A stretch of DNA of 64,000 nucleotides from Atriophallophorus winterbourni (lineage: Eukaryota > Platyhelminthes > Trematoda > Plagiorchiida > Microphallidae). How positions within the stretch are numbered: position 1 is the first letter of the stretch; each line of letters opens with the position of its first letter. Both the position numbers and the translations under genes were made by a program. The DNA lies in NCBI GenBank assembly GCA_013407085.1, contig JACCGJ010023351.1, forward strand, positions 1-64,000, in the 5' to 3' direction. The notes under the pieces were generated by a model. The model was not told the DNA's origin. It ran no database searches and saw only the letters and a list, made by a program, of their open reading frames with translations. Positions 51,181 to 63,287 of the stretch are shown piece after piece.

Positions 51181-52384
51181 TTCGGAAACGCAGTTGCCGC
51201 TAATCGAATGTTATGTGCATTTTGGCTATCTTTTCCAGTGTTCAATCCCAATATGTTCAATATCATCTATGGCTGGCATATTAATCGTCTGCTTGAATAT
51301 GTTCTGTCATATCTAAAAAGAGTATGCTAATCTATGAAAAACATTCGAGACGAGCAATGGATCAGGTCAAACGTTTCCAATGAGGATCGTCTTGACAAGT
51401 TGGGACTATTAACTGAAACATTTCATAGTGAGTTAGATAGTTAGTGTTGTTTTTATATTACCGGTAGGATAAAGGGTTGCATACAAAAGTAAGTGTTTGG
51501 GACACAAGTATGGCCAGGGTTAGTGTTCAAGAATTACAAAAGCAAAATTAAGTAGCATAGCTGCTTTTGAAAGTTGAATCACAGATATATCTGACGTTTT
51601 ATACGCGTCTGTACAAAATTACGATTATTTCTTATCAATGAAACCTTTGGCCATAGAAAGATATCAATGTGCATTGTGGCGTAAATATTGATCATAATAC
51701 CTATATTGATCGCCGGCAAGAACTCCCGTCTTTCACCGGCGGCGCTAAAAACTTTCTGGTGATGAACGCATTGAAGAACGTACACGGAGATGAATACGAA
51801 TTGTTCAAGTGAACGTGTGAGAAACTGTGGTTTATTGATTAGCGAGGTGCATATCTGCACGCATTAATGTTGTGATTGCAAAAACCATTGTTCTAGTTGT
51901 TTTTGTGCAAAATACTTCCTCCAGTGGAATTTTATCGTGTGGAAAGATGGTGAATAACATTCCAATACAAAAGTTTAGTATCATGCGACACGTGCGGAAA
52001 TAAGCGTGATTGCTTTGTGTAAATCTTTAGCCTTTCACATAGATATTAAGATTGTTCTATTCTCGCAATGGAAAAAGAGTAGAGAATAATATCCTGTGTG
52101 AGTAGCTGTTCAGAAAAATCATTCTCATTAGTAATTAAACCGAAAATGTTTGTAGAACAAGAACTGAACACGCAATAATTATTTTACCGGCATTTGAGTT
52201 TAGTTCGTTGTACAATACCTGTACGCACGTCAGTTTACCAATGCTCATTGAAGTTTTCAGTCGTATTCACATTTATTCGACAATCCTTCCAATTTACTTT
52301 TTATAAAAAATTACGTTCATTATTTCACAGCAAATATTTTACACGAGCTAAGTATAAGTACTGATTCGGCGAATGCCTCAGAAC
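51181..52384. other. Unassigned AT-rich sequence
   Basis: No ORF over 95 codons and no element signature recognised. Minus ORF 51579-51860 has no recognisable content. Confidence 0.4.
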
Positions 52385-52940
52385 TCAGTAGGTTTCATGG
52401 TAGAGAAAGCAGTACGCTTAACAATAACCATATGATGATAGGCATATGAAGTATATTAACAAAATCTCTCAAACATCAATGGGGACTCTCAGATGCCATA
52501 TGTTCATCGAAATTAGGAGCGAAAACCTCAACAGATTCCGAGCGTATGATTGCTTCATGCAAAATTTTTCCAAGGATTCAAGCATTTAATATTCAAGGAA
52601 TAATGGTAAAATTTTATTATTTTACAACACCACAGGTTTTGGGTATGAATGAAAATGTGGGAAATATAAAATTTTAGAAGGAGTAGAATCCCAGAGCTTG
52701 CAACAATAGTCAGAACACGGTTTTAGGGTATCCGTTACACGCCCACGGCGTGATCTGCGTTCAGCTGCCAAGAGTTGTATCTGCTGCATTGTTTCAGAAT
52801 TGACGCATTGATTGCTTATAGACTCCGGCACCATTGGTGCTGGATATTCCGAAAGAATTAAGCATTCTTGTGGGTAAAAATTGACTCGAGCGTTAGAGGT
52901 TGTCAGCACAAAATCAATTAGTCCGTTATCTCTCATGACA
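52385..52940 (-). mobile_element. CR1-like scraps, minus strand (3' UTR twice and endonuclease end)
   Basis: 52385-52455 (AACAATAACCATATGATGATAG) and 52600-52665 (ACAACACCACAGGTTTTGGG) are inverted CR1 3' UTRs. The minus frame from 52936 reads NGLIDFVLTTSNARVNFYPQ, resembling the end of the endonuclease (LIDLVLT). The element must carry a large internal deletion that joins endonuclease to 3' UTR. 52941-53230 is unassigned. Confidence 0.55.
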
Positions 52941-53230
52941 GGAAAGACACCGGGTTTCAGCTTCGTAGTGTTGTTAAAAGTCGATTTGGAAGAATACCGT
53001 GTTTATATAATGGCTATTTTGTCAGTTAAGTAAAGCGAGCATATATCGGTAAACTCCGCTAATTTATTCCAAAGTTTTTGTAGAAACACATGTCATGATG
53101 CTTGTATTAAAGGGGTTTGTTTTATAGTCGACAGACCGCAGTATCGCAAAAGCATCCACGAGTACCGAATGTTTCGGCTAGGTATTTCCACTGTCACACG
53201 CGGTAAGAGTACTGTATCGCTGGTGTAACC

Positions 53231-54080
53231 AAATACCCTTGAACAAGGCGCTGCGAACCTTGATTCACACGAATGACAAGCACTTCTTACGCTGAAACAA
53301 GATACAGATACAGCCATTACTAAGGCTGACAAAGGTAAAGTGACGGTAATTTTGAACAAAAGCGATTATTTAGACAAGGTTGGGCTACACTTATACGAGG
53401 GCCTTTATGAGCGGATATATAATGGCGAAATGGAACATGTAATGAATAACTGCAAAATGGTAATCTCTATGTACTCAATTAGCGTTAAGTAGAGTTTGGC
53501 AAAGGGCATGTGGTAAAACCTGTATCCCAAGTCTACTCTAACTGAAAGGTTCTACGACCTACATAAAATACAAAATGAAGGCATTCTTTATAAACGATCA
53601 TAGACGGTATCCGATCACTGGCGCACGAGTTAGCTAGACATTTGGTTTATTTGCTCAAACCTTTAGTCGGTTACACATCTGCGTTCACCAATAGCGCATA
53701 TGAATTTGCAGCATGCTCAATTCCGGAAACAATTAATGACTATAAATTAACGGTTAGCTTTTATGTGAAAGCTTTGATCACAAACGTCGATACACCATTT
53801 CGTTAGATCTGATGTCAGTTTTTCAGAACGCATAAAATTGAGCGTCCAGCAAATTAGAAACGTCGTATCGATCTGCCTAAGCATGAAACAATTCGTATTT
53901 AATAAGCAATTATAAGGAAACAAAGAAGGGTTGGCAGCGGGTTCACTGATATGTTCAGTATTTGCAAACATGTATATGAAGAATTTTAAGAAAACAGCCC
54001 TCAATGGTATAGGATTCAAGCCACAATTATGGTGTAGACGTGAAAATAGAAGCGGTTGTCTATTGAAAACCTATAAATAC
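53231..54080 (+). pseudogene. PLE reverse transcriptase remnant, plus strand
   Basis: Frames read TAITKADKGKVTVILNKSDY (53301-53370), ERFYDLHKIQNEGILYK (53543-53592), HTSAFTNSAYEFA-like text and VVSICLSMKQFVFN (53850-53905), then AAGSLICSVFANMYMKNFKK and GFKPQLWCRRENR. The xQADKGxxTVILNKSDYxxK and GLPKxHK-type order is that of Penelope RT. The expected YVDD box after LWCR is lost. It is an older, different PLE from those at 24-33 kb. No frame exceeds 90 codons. Confidence 0.7.
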
Positions 54081-55066
54081 AAACACGCAAAACGACGCAA
54101 GCAAATTCACGTTCAAAATAATTCACATCGAAAACAATTCACTCAAAAGTTCCCTAAACTATTTTATTTTGCTTAAACACGAAAACAAACAAGGGATTGG
54201 AACATCTAATATTTTCAATTAAGCATTCAAAGTATTGTGATTTCTGCCATGAAGTTGTTTATATTTAAACAATTTTCTCAAATAAATATTCGTCGGTAAT
54301 TGGCTGTGAAATTCACTGTGAAGCTCAATGAATACCTGAAGAGCAAAGCACTATCTAACTGTCCGTATTAACTCTCAGTAGGTTATTAGTTTACTTGTCA
54401 TATATCTCGTCATCATGTGGTTTCATGTGTATTGATGTTTTTCTACCATGAAATATTGAGATTTCTGAGCTCAGGAAGAAACTGAAGGGAATGAATCAAG
54501 GTGTATGCACTTCAAACAAAAGTGTTTTAGATAACTGCATGACAGTCACGTTTCACTGAACTCCACCAATTTAATCCTAATTAACAAAAAAATGTGAGCT
54601 GCGTTATGAATAATGTTGCCTTAATGACATTGCTAATATGATAGAGCTAGTTTAGAGTTCACGTTTCATTATTGTGCTAAATATCGTCATTTAGTGAAAG
54701 CTTTTGCATCTTATGAACTGTAAAATTTAATTGCAGCCACGCTGAGTCAAAATATTCGATGACTGTTTATCATGGAATAAAATTTGTGGGTTAGATTCAG
54801 TCACTAAAACACTGATAGTCACTTGTTGGATTACTAAATTCCATTCGTCTGATTACCTGTTTTCTTCCACTTCGAATTTAATACTAATATCAAGCCAGGG
54901 GGGAGTAAGAACCGACATGAACTACTACGACCTTGGGCAAATGTTGCTTAACCTAACTTTGACCACCATGCAAATGGCAATCATCTTCTGGTATCTGCTC
55001 GTTAGATGCCGGTGCTTGCTGTCTAACGATGATTTCACCATGGCGGAAAATCTCGGGTTTTAGACC

Positions 55067-55399
55067 CTATCGTTTCGTGTCATACTGTGTATATGCACCA
55101 CTGTTGTCTTGTAGGAAATGACGAAAGCATTTGAAATAATGTGTGGTCAGTTGTAGCTTAGTAATATCGTGCACCAAATAAACGCGGATGCTGCTTGAGA
55201 TACTCCCGAGAGAGCTTCTTTCCATTTTCACAATACTCTCCTGCAGCCAATTGAGGAAATCCGCTTGGCTAAGGGTTGGTTCCAATTTATCGATACTGCA
55301 ACTGTATATTTCCTCCGTCGAACAACCAGCCGATACCTCATTGGCATCAACAGCGAAATGTGTCTCTAAAAGGACCATTGTTCGGCATTTGTTTTTCAA
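55067..55399 (-). CDS. ORF of 110 aa, unknown
   Basis: The minus strand reads MKNKCRTMVLLETHFAVDAN to YTQYDTKR. It contains SQADFLNWLQESIVKMERSS and looks more protein-like than its surroundings. No domain, signal peptide or membrane segment is evident. It may be an exon or chance. Low confidence. Confidence 0.25.
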   Translation of the reverse strand: MKNKCRTMVLLETHFAVDANEVSAGCSTEEIYSCSIDKLEPTLSQADFLNWLQESIVKMERSSLGSISSSIRVYLVHDITKLQLTTHYFKCFRHFLQDNSGAYTQYDTKR

Positions 55400-57790
55400 A
55401 TTTCGATACGCTCATCATATACCGCATGTTTTGGTTAAGAAGAATTTATAATAATAATATAATATACTACAGACAAAAGAACAGTTTGGTCGAAAATGTT
55501 TTTCAGCTTTTTATTAGCAATAACAAAAATAGTTCAAAAATGTTAGAAGGCTGTTAAAAGATCACAGTTTTGTATGAATAAAATATTTGGTAAATATGTC
55601 CGTTTGAATTTGCGATAAACATCATGTACCAGTCCTCAGGGATTTGCTTAAAATTAATTCAACGTTATCGTTTAGTGCTTTTATACTGGGGAACATTTTG
55701 TAGTCTTACTAATTTGAGATCCGTCGCTCGATATCGACCATTTATATACATAAAAATCGCGTGATTGTTTCGTGATCCATTCCTTTCTGAAAGACAAAAC
55801 AGTCCGTCTTCGAAAAAACCGTGTCTTTTGCAGCGTTCGTGACGGTGGGCAGCACTCAGATGATCGACAACAGTTGCACACTGATGGCTTGATCTTCAAT
55901 TAGCAAACTAGAGGACGCTTCCACATTATGTTTCGGCTAATATCCATCTGGTACCAAATCCTTTGAAATTTTCACTAAGTTTCTAACGACGGTCCACATT
56001 GGAAGCACTGGACTCGCTTTTCGCTCTGATTTAAGCTCAACAACATTGCATATCCTGTCTCGGGTCTGACCTTCAACATTGTAGTGTCATGCCTTACGGC
56101 CTGAGCTAGCGTCCACCGTTTGAACGATAGCGATTAGGCCTTCATAAATGTTTATCCAGACTGGCATATTTTAGTAGCGTCATATGCCCGACCAGTTGAG
56201 AAGGAGCCTGCAACATCTACTGTGCTCCTCTTACCGATCTAATTCCTTTGTCAGAACTATAAAGAGTGTGTCTCCGATGTTATTCCTTGCTCTTATGTTC
56301 CATCCTGAACAGGTCTTCTCACAGCAAATGTGATATGTCTAATGACCGACTTTCTGATTTAACTCACCATGGAATACAACCATTTTCCTCTCTGCACACA
56401 TGTCTTGGTCATCGAAAGCGGTACTGTCTTACTAAGCAGTACATGCTATGTTGATCTATATCAGATAACACTTCAGCATGTGTTGCTTTGCTTAATCGCG
56501 ATTTGTTCAAAATATGGCGATTGCTTCGTAAATGGGAAGCAGTAGTTTCTTTTTGTCCCTTTTATGTATGCCTCATGTTTAATTACCGTACTCTGGAGCA
56601 TTTAGTTAGATCGCGCTATATAACATTGACATTGTGTCTCACGGTCAATTTGTGGTTGCTTTAGGTACGAAATTTTAATTGACACAAAATGGCAACCGCT
56701 CAGTTTATCTGTTTATCAAACTTATCTGGTCTTCAGTAAATCTTGATAACTAACCAGAAAATGTTGTGAACATATCGTTCTTTAGATGCATACAAAACAG
56801 TAACTTGGGAAGTGAATTAGATTTTACGTAACTTTATTTTCAGTTGATCAAGTTACTTCAAAATACCTTGGAGACGTCGTCGTGGGTGAGACAGAAATGC
56901 AATTCAACGGAAATCTTTCTGATTCGTGGAAGGACTTGTAACATATCAATCGTTTCTCTATCCATGTCGAGAATGCTAATTTGAATCGATGTTAAAAAAA
57001 AATAATTTCGCATCTGTAAATCTGAGTCATGTTCCATAGTCTAAGTGATCTTAACAAGAATGTCTGAACTGTAATACGTTTTTATATTTGAAGAATTTCT
57101 TTAGTAGTTAAGTAATTACGCCACGAGACAAATGCACTATTCAAATGTTTCTTTAAACCAAAAATTGTTATTGGCTACATTTCACAATCATAAATTTTGT
57201 GACTGTAATGGTCCGATACATTTCTTCCAATTTTCTTGAATACCGAATTTGGATCAATACTGCTTGTGTGTTTTAACAACATAAACATCATATTGTCGTA
57301 TGAATTGCATGCAAAACTCAATTCGAATTACGAAATATCTCAGTTGTATGTACTTCTGTCTCACACATACAACCACGGGTTCTGTTCGAAAGTACAGATA
57401 ATTGTTTTCACATTTTCGGCTCAAAACTCACACAACTACGCTGCTATACGTAGAGGTGTAAGCCATTTAGTATCCGTAGGACGCATTGAATTGCATCAGT
57501 TTTTTTTCACGCTACCTACAGCCAAGGAGCAACAAAGACCGCTTAGGACAGTGTAAAGAAGGAGAAGAAGAAAAAGATGAAGGGAAAGAAGAAGGAGAAT
57601 GACTTGCTCTTGCTCTCGCACAATTGTAAGCATGAACGAAGACGTAACATTATGCGTATCAGAATTTTAGGCTTGTAAATAGTGCAAATTTCTTCAAACT
57701 ATTTCAATTTCGAGATTGCGCCAAGTAACATGATGATTTTGTTCAATTTCTGATTATGCGAAATGGGACCAATCTTCATCATCCTAACCA

Positions 57791-58213
57791 TTGTCTCTAA
57801 TTGATCATGACAAATTACGAGGCATTTGTGCCATATGTGATCCATGCAAAGTAAAAGAATCTAGTTATTTTTCAAGCGCAAAAAACTCTGATTCGATTGT
57901 GGAAAGACGCGTGTTTTGTGCAGAAGCGAACCTTCAACAGCAAGAAAATAGTTTAGTGTCTTTTCAATCATTTACGTGTCGAAACGCCCAGAAGACAGTA
58001 CAAAACACAGTCTTTAACTGTAAGGTTAACAAGGAAGTTGTAACTACCGCGGAAACACCGCTTGCTGCAAAAATCAATCATAGCCTCTTCCGAAGATTCA
58101 ACACGACCGATGATTTTGCGAAGCCGAACAGTAGTCGATCAAATGGAAGTGTTAAATTTCCACAGAATGTGTTTGAGCTAAAACAAAAGAGTGTGAATAC
58201 GAAAATTTTTTGA
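57791..58213 (+). CDS. Open stretch of 140 codons without an ATG, unknown
   Basis: The open stretch begins at a TTG and has no internal Met at all. It contains CAICDPCKVKESSYFSSAKN, then RVFCAEANLQQQENSLV, and PLAAKINHSLFRRFN, ending at a TGA at 58211-58213. The Cys pairs (C-x2-C-x2-C) at the start are suggestive but not a known motif. If real it would be an internal or terminal exon. Low confidence. Confidence 0.25.
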   Translation: MSLIDHDKLRGICAICDPCKVKESSYFSSAKNSDSIVERRVFCAEANLQQQENSLVSFQSFTCRNAQKTVQNTVFNCKVNKEVVTTAETPLAAKINHSLFRRFNTTDDFAKPNSSRSNGSVKFPQNVFELKQKSVNTKIF

Positions 58214-59786
58214 GAGACAAAAATCGAATAATTAACAAAAATTTTTAGTACTGTCAATGGAAGAACATCGCTGTCGCTTAAGCAACGCGAAGCAGATGAC
58301 CAGAAATATTGTTATGATCTTTGCCTCACACGCGTCGTTGACCCGATTATTTAGACCCAGTACGCGCGTCGTGCTACCTCACCTAGGTTACTGCGTGCAG
58401 TATTATCGCCGGTAGAAAATATCTAGCTCGCCTCTTGCTCTCTTAGTTTTACACAAATCCGCTGCACAAATGTTCAACGATATTTCATGAAAGGAAATAC
58501 TAAATTCGTCGTAATCCTCCGAAACTTAAAAAACGGCTATAAATCGATGAGCTGTTATCGTTAATGGTGTACCCAATTCGAACAAAAAGAATCCAGTAAA
58601 CGACAGCAACACGACTGTAGTGGATCAAGATTGTATCAAGAGATTCTCCCTCTCAAAATATCATTCTACAGAGAAAAAAAAATCCAGGAAAGTATACTCG
58701 ATGCGTGGTGGCAACGCCAAAAATCGACACCTACTTTGATCTGTATATTACAGAAAACGCATGTACATGAATGATCGCGGAATGATTTCGCCACCCAGTC
58801 AAGCACATACACCCCAGACAAAACGGATAAAGCAGCCGATTAATTCTGGGTCGGCGAATACACTTATATGTGTTCTTCATCTACCCCGAAAATGAAATCT
58901 CCAACATGCTGTCATACCAATGCTTTCTAGGCACTTTTACTAAACTTTATACACGTTTTTGGATTTGATTGCGTGAGAGACACCTGGTTGAATAATTCTA
59001 TGCACGACTCTGGACTCAACATCGCATATATGATAATTTAGAGAAATGATCGATAAACAAAAGTTGGCAATGTTTTCATCCACTTACATGAAAGCATTAA
59101 GTCCACTATATTATTGTCCTCTGAGTTACATGTCCCAGATATTTTGCTTTATTGACCTTCTTCATAAACGTATGTTTCTCTTAGCATTGATTTGTTGCCC
59201 ACCCCAACCATTTTCTAATGAAATTGTTCTTTCTAATTTAGTACGTTTCGTATTGAAGCTTTCTAACATTCTTACCTGCTCTGTCATTTTATTCTAACAA
59301 CACTTATCACACGAATTGCGGGTACCGAAACTTTCGAATGGTTTCTTCGGAAAATAATGACTTGCACCCAACTGTGAAACAATGTACAACATAACCAGAT
59401 TCGCGTTATATGCGTTCATGAGGTACAATGGGTACTGCACTATCTTTCTTCAATAATGTTTATAAAGTACCATTTTGACACGAAAAAGTTACCCGCATAG
59501 CAACTATTGTCGCTACTTGGATATAGTGAAGATATTGTGTATGCACCATACTTAATCTACATAATCGCGGTAGAATCAAGACGTGAACGAATCGACCGGA
59601 AGTTATTCGACTGAGAAATTAGATATCTCTGATGCAACCAACATCCGAAACTTTGAATCTAATTATCGAAACGTTATCTAAATTTACCAAACGTACCCGA
59701 CCACTTCATCTCAGTATGTATGCATAATTTCCCGCAGGATTATGGGAACCAAACTTTAAGCCAATGGTGCGTTGATATTTGGCAAG

Positions 59787-59940
59787 TCAATGAAGGAACC
59801 GATGACGTGGATATTTCTCGCGGGAAAATTGTTGCTCGCCACAAACGCGGATGCTAAATTCACACTGGGAATATCGGATTGTCAGAATGATAAATTTCTG
59901 GCTAAACGGGCCTTTGGAACCGGACACTCATTATCGGTAT
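59787..59940 (+). CDS. Possible first exon with signal peptide
   Basis: From ATG at about 59790 the frame reads MKEPMTWIFLAGKLLLATNADAKFTL, i.e. a short hydrophobic segment with an Ala-x-Ala end, then GISDCQNDKFLAKRAFGTGH. A GTATGC donor-like site follows at about 59938, after LS. The frame runs on to 60032 if unspliced. This could be the first coding exon of a secreted or membrane protein, but nothing downstream was recognised. Tentative. Confidence 0.25.
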
Positions 59941-60718
59941 GCGATTGGTCTGTTAGGGCAAAAACACAACATCAAAATTTCTTTAAATTACAATTAACTT
60001 GTAATATTGTGAAAAACATTGGAATGTTTTAAACCGATCTGGTTACCATAAGAATGATAGGATAAGTTCTTAATTAAAAGGTCCTGTTGGATTTTTGCAC
60101 ACTTAGTCGCATCATATATACCTTATATGTGCAAAACGTTGGCCAGTATTTTTGAACTCCCTCATTTCCTCAAGCATCAAACTTAATGCACAGAGATATA
60201 TGGTGCCATGAATTGTTCTATGCAGATCCTATTCTAATTCATTGTTTTCCAAAATATTTTCAATTGATAAATACGAGAGTCTATGAGAGTTTGCGTCGCC
60301 AAATGAGGGTTTCTGTTGGCTATATATGCCAACTTATATCGATATCTAACTATCAAAAAAATGTTTGTATATCTCACACACAGCCCCAATTGACATAAAT
60401 ATATAATCAGCAACAAACGTCGGTGGTTCATATTCATTGATGACTCTCATAAAATTTTTGCAAACATCTTCGAAACGCTGTCGCGATAATCTTATATGCC
60501 CGTTTTAATTCCAATTCCGGAACACATTGAACGTATTAAAGTGCATTTTTTCTGCAGCCTCTTCAAACCTTATTGACCTATTGACAGTGTCTAACAAATC
60601 ATCAAATATTTCTTGTCAGTTACTCATCAGACGAAACTCAAAAGGTATTATATTACTCCTCATATATATTACTCCTAATAATCAATGCGCGGCCTCTTTA
60701 GATCTCTCCCGGTGATAC

Positions 60719-60935
60719 TGTTGTATAGACGGCGAACGAACTATCGATCATCCATCAATCACGATCGATCGAAAGTGCATATTGTGATTATTGTTCAGTG
60801 TACAAACATTGTGATATTCACTCGCTCCCTGATATTGTGATATTCATTCATTCGATTAATACACGAGTTCGAGTTCGGTTGTGTTTTCTGTCGAACCCAC
60901 GGCTGGGCCAGTGCAATACTCTTACAGTAATAACA
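60719..60935 (+). repeat. 5' LTR (217 bp)
   Basis: TGTTGTATAGACGGCG to CAGTAATAACA, with TG...CA ends. It matches 63071-63287 with only a few differences (CATCCATC/CAACCATC, CGATCGAA/CAATCGTA, TTCGATTA/TTCGGTTA). Confidence 0.9.
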
Positions 60936-60953
60936 ATTGGCGACGGGTGCGGA
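60936..60953 (+). promoter_or_regulatory. Primer-binding-site-like sequence, unit 1
   Basis: ATTGGCGACGGGTGCGG directly follows the LTR; the second unit has ATTGACGAAGGGGTGCGG at 62010. The priming tRNA is not assigned. Confidence 0.65.
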
Positions 60954-60956
60954 ACA

Positions 60957-61258
60957 ATGTCAGTGCCAATGGAATTCGTAGAAAAAGTGCTTTTTAACAG
61001 AAGCAGATGTTTGAAGAGTTAATACAACGAATGGCATTCCAGACATTCAACAGTCAAAGTTCGGGACAACCAATGGAGAGTCTACTGCAACGGACGTCAG
61101 TAGAGCTGGATCTCCTACAAGAATCATTCAACATTCAGCTGCAATTTATAGAGAAAGTTGCAGTTCATCAAATAAACAGTTCAAGCTCAGAAGAATCAGT
61201 TCAAAGTTCAGTGAATAACGTCGAAGAAATACAGTCGCATCCAGTTAATAAAGTCTAA
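60957..61258 (+). pseudogene. Gag N-terminal remnant, unit 1
   Basis: It begins MSVPMEFVEKVL (60957), the same ATG context as unit 2, but a frameshift near 60995 moves the reading to the frame 61007-61258: MFEELIQRMAFQTFNSQSSG, LLQRTSVELDLLQESFNIQL. A stop follows NKV at 61256-61258. Helical, Q-rich gag N-termini of Gypsy elements look alike (compare HEQQIKLMELL at 2576-2740). Confidence 0.7.
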
Positions 61259-61267
61259 TTTGATTAA

Positions 61268-61687
61268 TTGAAATTGGAAATGCACATAGAAGATGCTACT
61301 ACAGAAGATGAGTTACAGTCCCAAAGGAATTATGAGTTTCAGACTAAATTTGAATCAAAGCTGCAGTCCGACCCCGACAGTAAGTTGCAAAAAGTCAGTG
61401 AAAAATATCCCAGTGTGATGAAGCATAAACCTGAATCAGGAATGAGAGCACTGATTTCAATCTCAGCCGTAGATGCTTTTCCATACAGCAGGAGAAACAG
61501 TAGAGAATTAACGTGTAAAAGAACACAACAGAAAAAACCCCGACGTGCATGCTGGCATAGTGGAATGCGGCATTCTGGACGATTTTTTGATACAAGCGCA
61601 AAACATGCCAGAATTGTGAAATTGTTTGTCATACAGGGAAAAAGTTTGCATTTTCAACGTGACCCAAATTTTTACCGAAGAGAGTAG
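61268..61687 (+). pseudogene. Second ORF of unit 1, retaining a broken gag zinc knuckle
   Basis: The frame starts with the same LEMHIEDATTEDELQSQRNY block as unit 2. From about 61540 it diverges from unit 2 and reads CWHSGMRHSGRFFD, the pattern of a Gypsy zinc knuckle with two Cys replaced (Ser and Phe). Later text (to 61687) is decayed. Unit 1 thus keeps a gag C-terminal part that unit 2 has lost. Confidence 0.6.
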
Positions 61688-61958
61688 ATGAAGTCATGTA
61701 CAAGTACTGTCAACAAGTACAATGTAGCGAACAAATGTGGACACGCAACGCAAATAAACTCGGTCAACGATATGTAAATTTTAAGTACAAAAAACAATTA
61801 AATGCTACTCAACGAAAGGCTAGACCCAACAGACTGAAATTCCACCCAGCAACGCGCTACCTAGAGCCATCAGTTTATAAAACGAGAATACGGCCAAACA
61901 ACAGCAACTTAGCTATCGTCGCATGTGTTAATTTTTCTTTTTTTTCAAAAAGGGGAGG

Positions 61959-62009
61959 TGTTGTATAGACGCGTAACGAACTATCGATCAACGAACTATC
62001 GATATAACA
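61959..62009 (+). repeat. Central LTR remnant (51 bp)
   Basis: TGTTGTATAGACG at the start and ATATAACA at the end match the ends of the 217-bp LTR; about 166 bp of the middle are missing. It follows a polypurine tract (AAAAAGGGGAGG, 61947-61958) and precedes a primer-binding-like site. The repeated ACGAACTATCGAT inside (61976-61988 and 61991-62003) marks a small local duplication. Confidence 0.85.
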
Positions 62010-62053
62010 ATTGACGAAGGGGTGCGGAACAATATTTTTTAAATTAGCAAAGT

Positions 62054-62356
62054 ATGTCAGTGCCAATGGAGTTCGTAGAAAAAGTGCTTAATCAACAGAA
62101 GTAGATGTTTGAAGAGTTAATACAACGAATGGCATTCCAGACATTTAACAGTCAAAGTTCGGGACAATCAATCGAGAGTTTACTGCAACGGACGTCAGTA
62201 GCGCTGGATCTCCTCCAAGAATCATTCAACATTCAGCTGCAATTCGTAGAGAAATTTGCAGTTCATCAAATAAACAGTTCAAACTCAGAAGAATCAGTTC
62301 AAAGTTCAGTGAATAACGTCGAAGAATTACAATCGCATCCAGTTAATGAAGTCTAA
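62054..62356 (+). pseudogene. Gag N-terminal remnant, unit 2
   Basis: ATG at 62054; the frame reads MSVPMEFVEKVLNQQK, a TAG at 62102-62104, then MFEELIQRMAFQTF and so on to a TAA at 62354-62356. One stop apart, it is about 100 codons long and preserves the frame that unit 1 has lost. Confidence 0.75.
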
Positions 62357-62365
62357 TTTGATTAA

Positions 62366-63139
62366 TTGAAATTGGAAATGCATATAGAAGATGCTACTAC
62401 AGAAGATGAGTTCCAGTCCCAAAGGAATTATGAGTTTCAGGCTAAATTTGAATCAAAGCTGCAGTCCGACCCCGACAGTAAGTTGCAAAAATTCAGTGAA
62501 AAATGTCCGAGTGTGATGAAGCATAAACCTGAATCAGGAATGAAAGCACAACGTACACTGCCTTCAATTTCAGACGCAGATGCTGTTCAACACAGCAAGA
62601 AAATCAGTAGAAAATTAACTGGTCACAGAATACGACAAAACAAAGCCCGTGATATCATGTTTGAATTTCGACAGAAAGGGGATGTTGAACAGTTTAACCA
62701 GAAACATTATGTAATCAATTGTGTGAAAACTGTTCTTCCGAGTTACGCATACCGGCGGTTCATAAAACTGTTGACTGCACGACACCAGGAATATAATTAC
62801 AGAATTGAACCTCAATTGAACAAACACCGTGGTGCAAAACTGAAAATACTTTCTATTGAGAATCAAGTTTATGTAAAAAACATACGACACAATAAGCATT
62901 ACTGCCTGCTGGGAGCAATATTTGAGAAAGTTGGAAATGCTCTACCCAACGGCCTCATCAATCATCCAGCAACGCGTTTCCTAAAGCCCTCAATTTATGA
63001 AACGAGAATCCGGCCAAAGATCACCTGCTTAGCAATCGTCCCATGTGTTCATTTTTTCAAAAAGGGGAGGTGTTTTATAGACGGCGAACGAACTATCGAT
63101 CAACCATCAATCACGATCAATCGTAAGTGCATATTGTGA
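62366..63139 (+). pseudogene. Second ORF of unit 2, retaining an integrase C-terminal remnant
   Basis: 257 codons open; from about residue 140 (YRIEPQLNKHRGAKLKILSI, then ENQVYVKNIRHNKHYCLLGA, IFEKVGN) it matches the integrase C-terminal pattern of Gypsy pol (L.K.....GD.VYVKN.....W..G.I..+.G). The end then repeats HPATRFLKPSIYETRIRPK, also in unit 1. From about 63060 the frame reads into the polypurine tract and 3' LTR. Thus gag N-terminus and integrase C-terminus are joined, with the rest of gag-pol deleted. Confidence 0.65.
63059..63070 (+). promoter_or_regulatory. Polypurine tract, unit 2
   Basis: AAAAAGGGGAGG directly before the TGTTTTATAG LTR start. Same core as at 8900-8910 and 61947-61958. 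Confidence 0.85.
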
Positions 63140-63287
63140 TTATTGTTCAGTGTACAAACATTGTGATATTCACTCGCTCCCTGATATTGTGATATTCATT
63201 CATTCGGTTAATACACGAGTTCGAGTTCGGTTGTGTTTTCTGTCGAACCCACGGCTGGGCCAGTGCAATACTCTTACAGTTATAACA
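63071..63287 (+). repeat. 3' LTR (217 bp)
   Basis: TGTTTTATAGACGGCG to CAGTTATAACA. TG...CA ends. Followed by GATAT. Confidence 0.9.

Larger units (their letters stand above)
54180..60713. other. 6.5 kb of AT-rich sequence without recognisable mobile elements
   Basis: I see no RT, gag, PLE or MULE signature here. Three ORFs are listed separately. 57541-57600 is a purine-rich GAA/GGA run. This block is the best candidate for single-copy host intergenic or intronic DNA. Confidence 0.5.

Noticed and set aside
59046..59297. 83-codon ORF as a membrane protein
   Set aside because: Hydrophobic stretches are expected by chance in AT-rich DNA; no further support.
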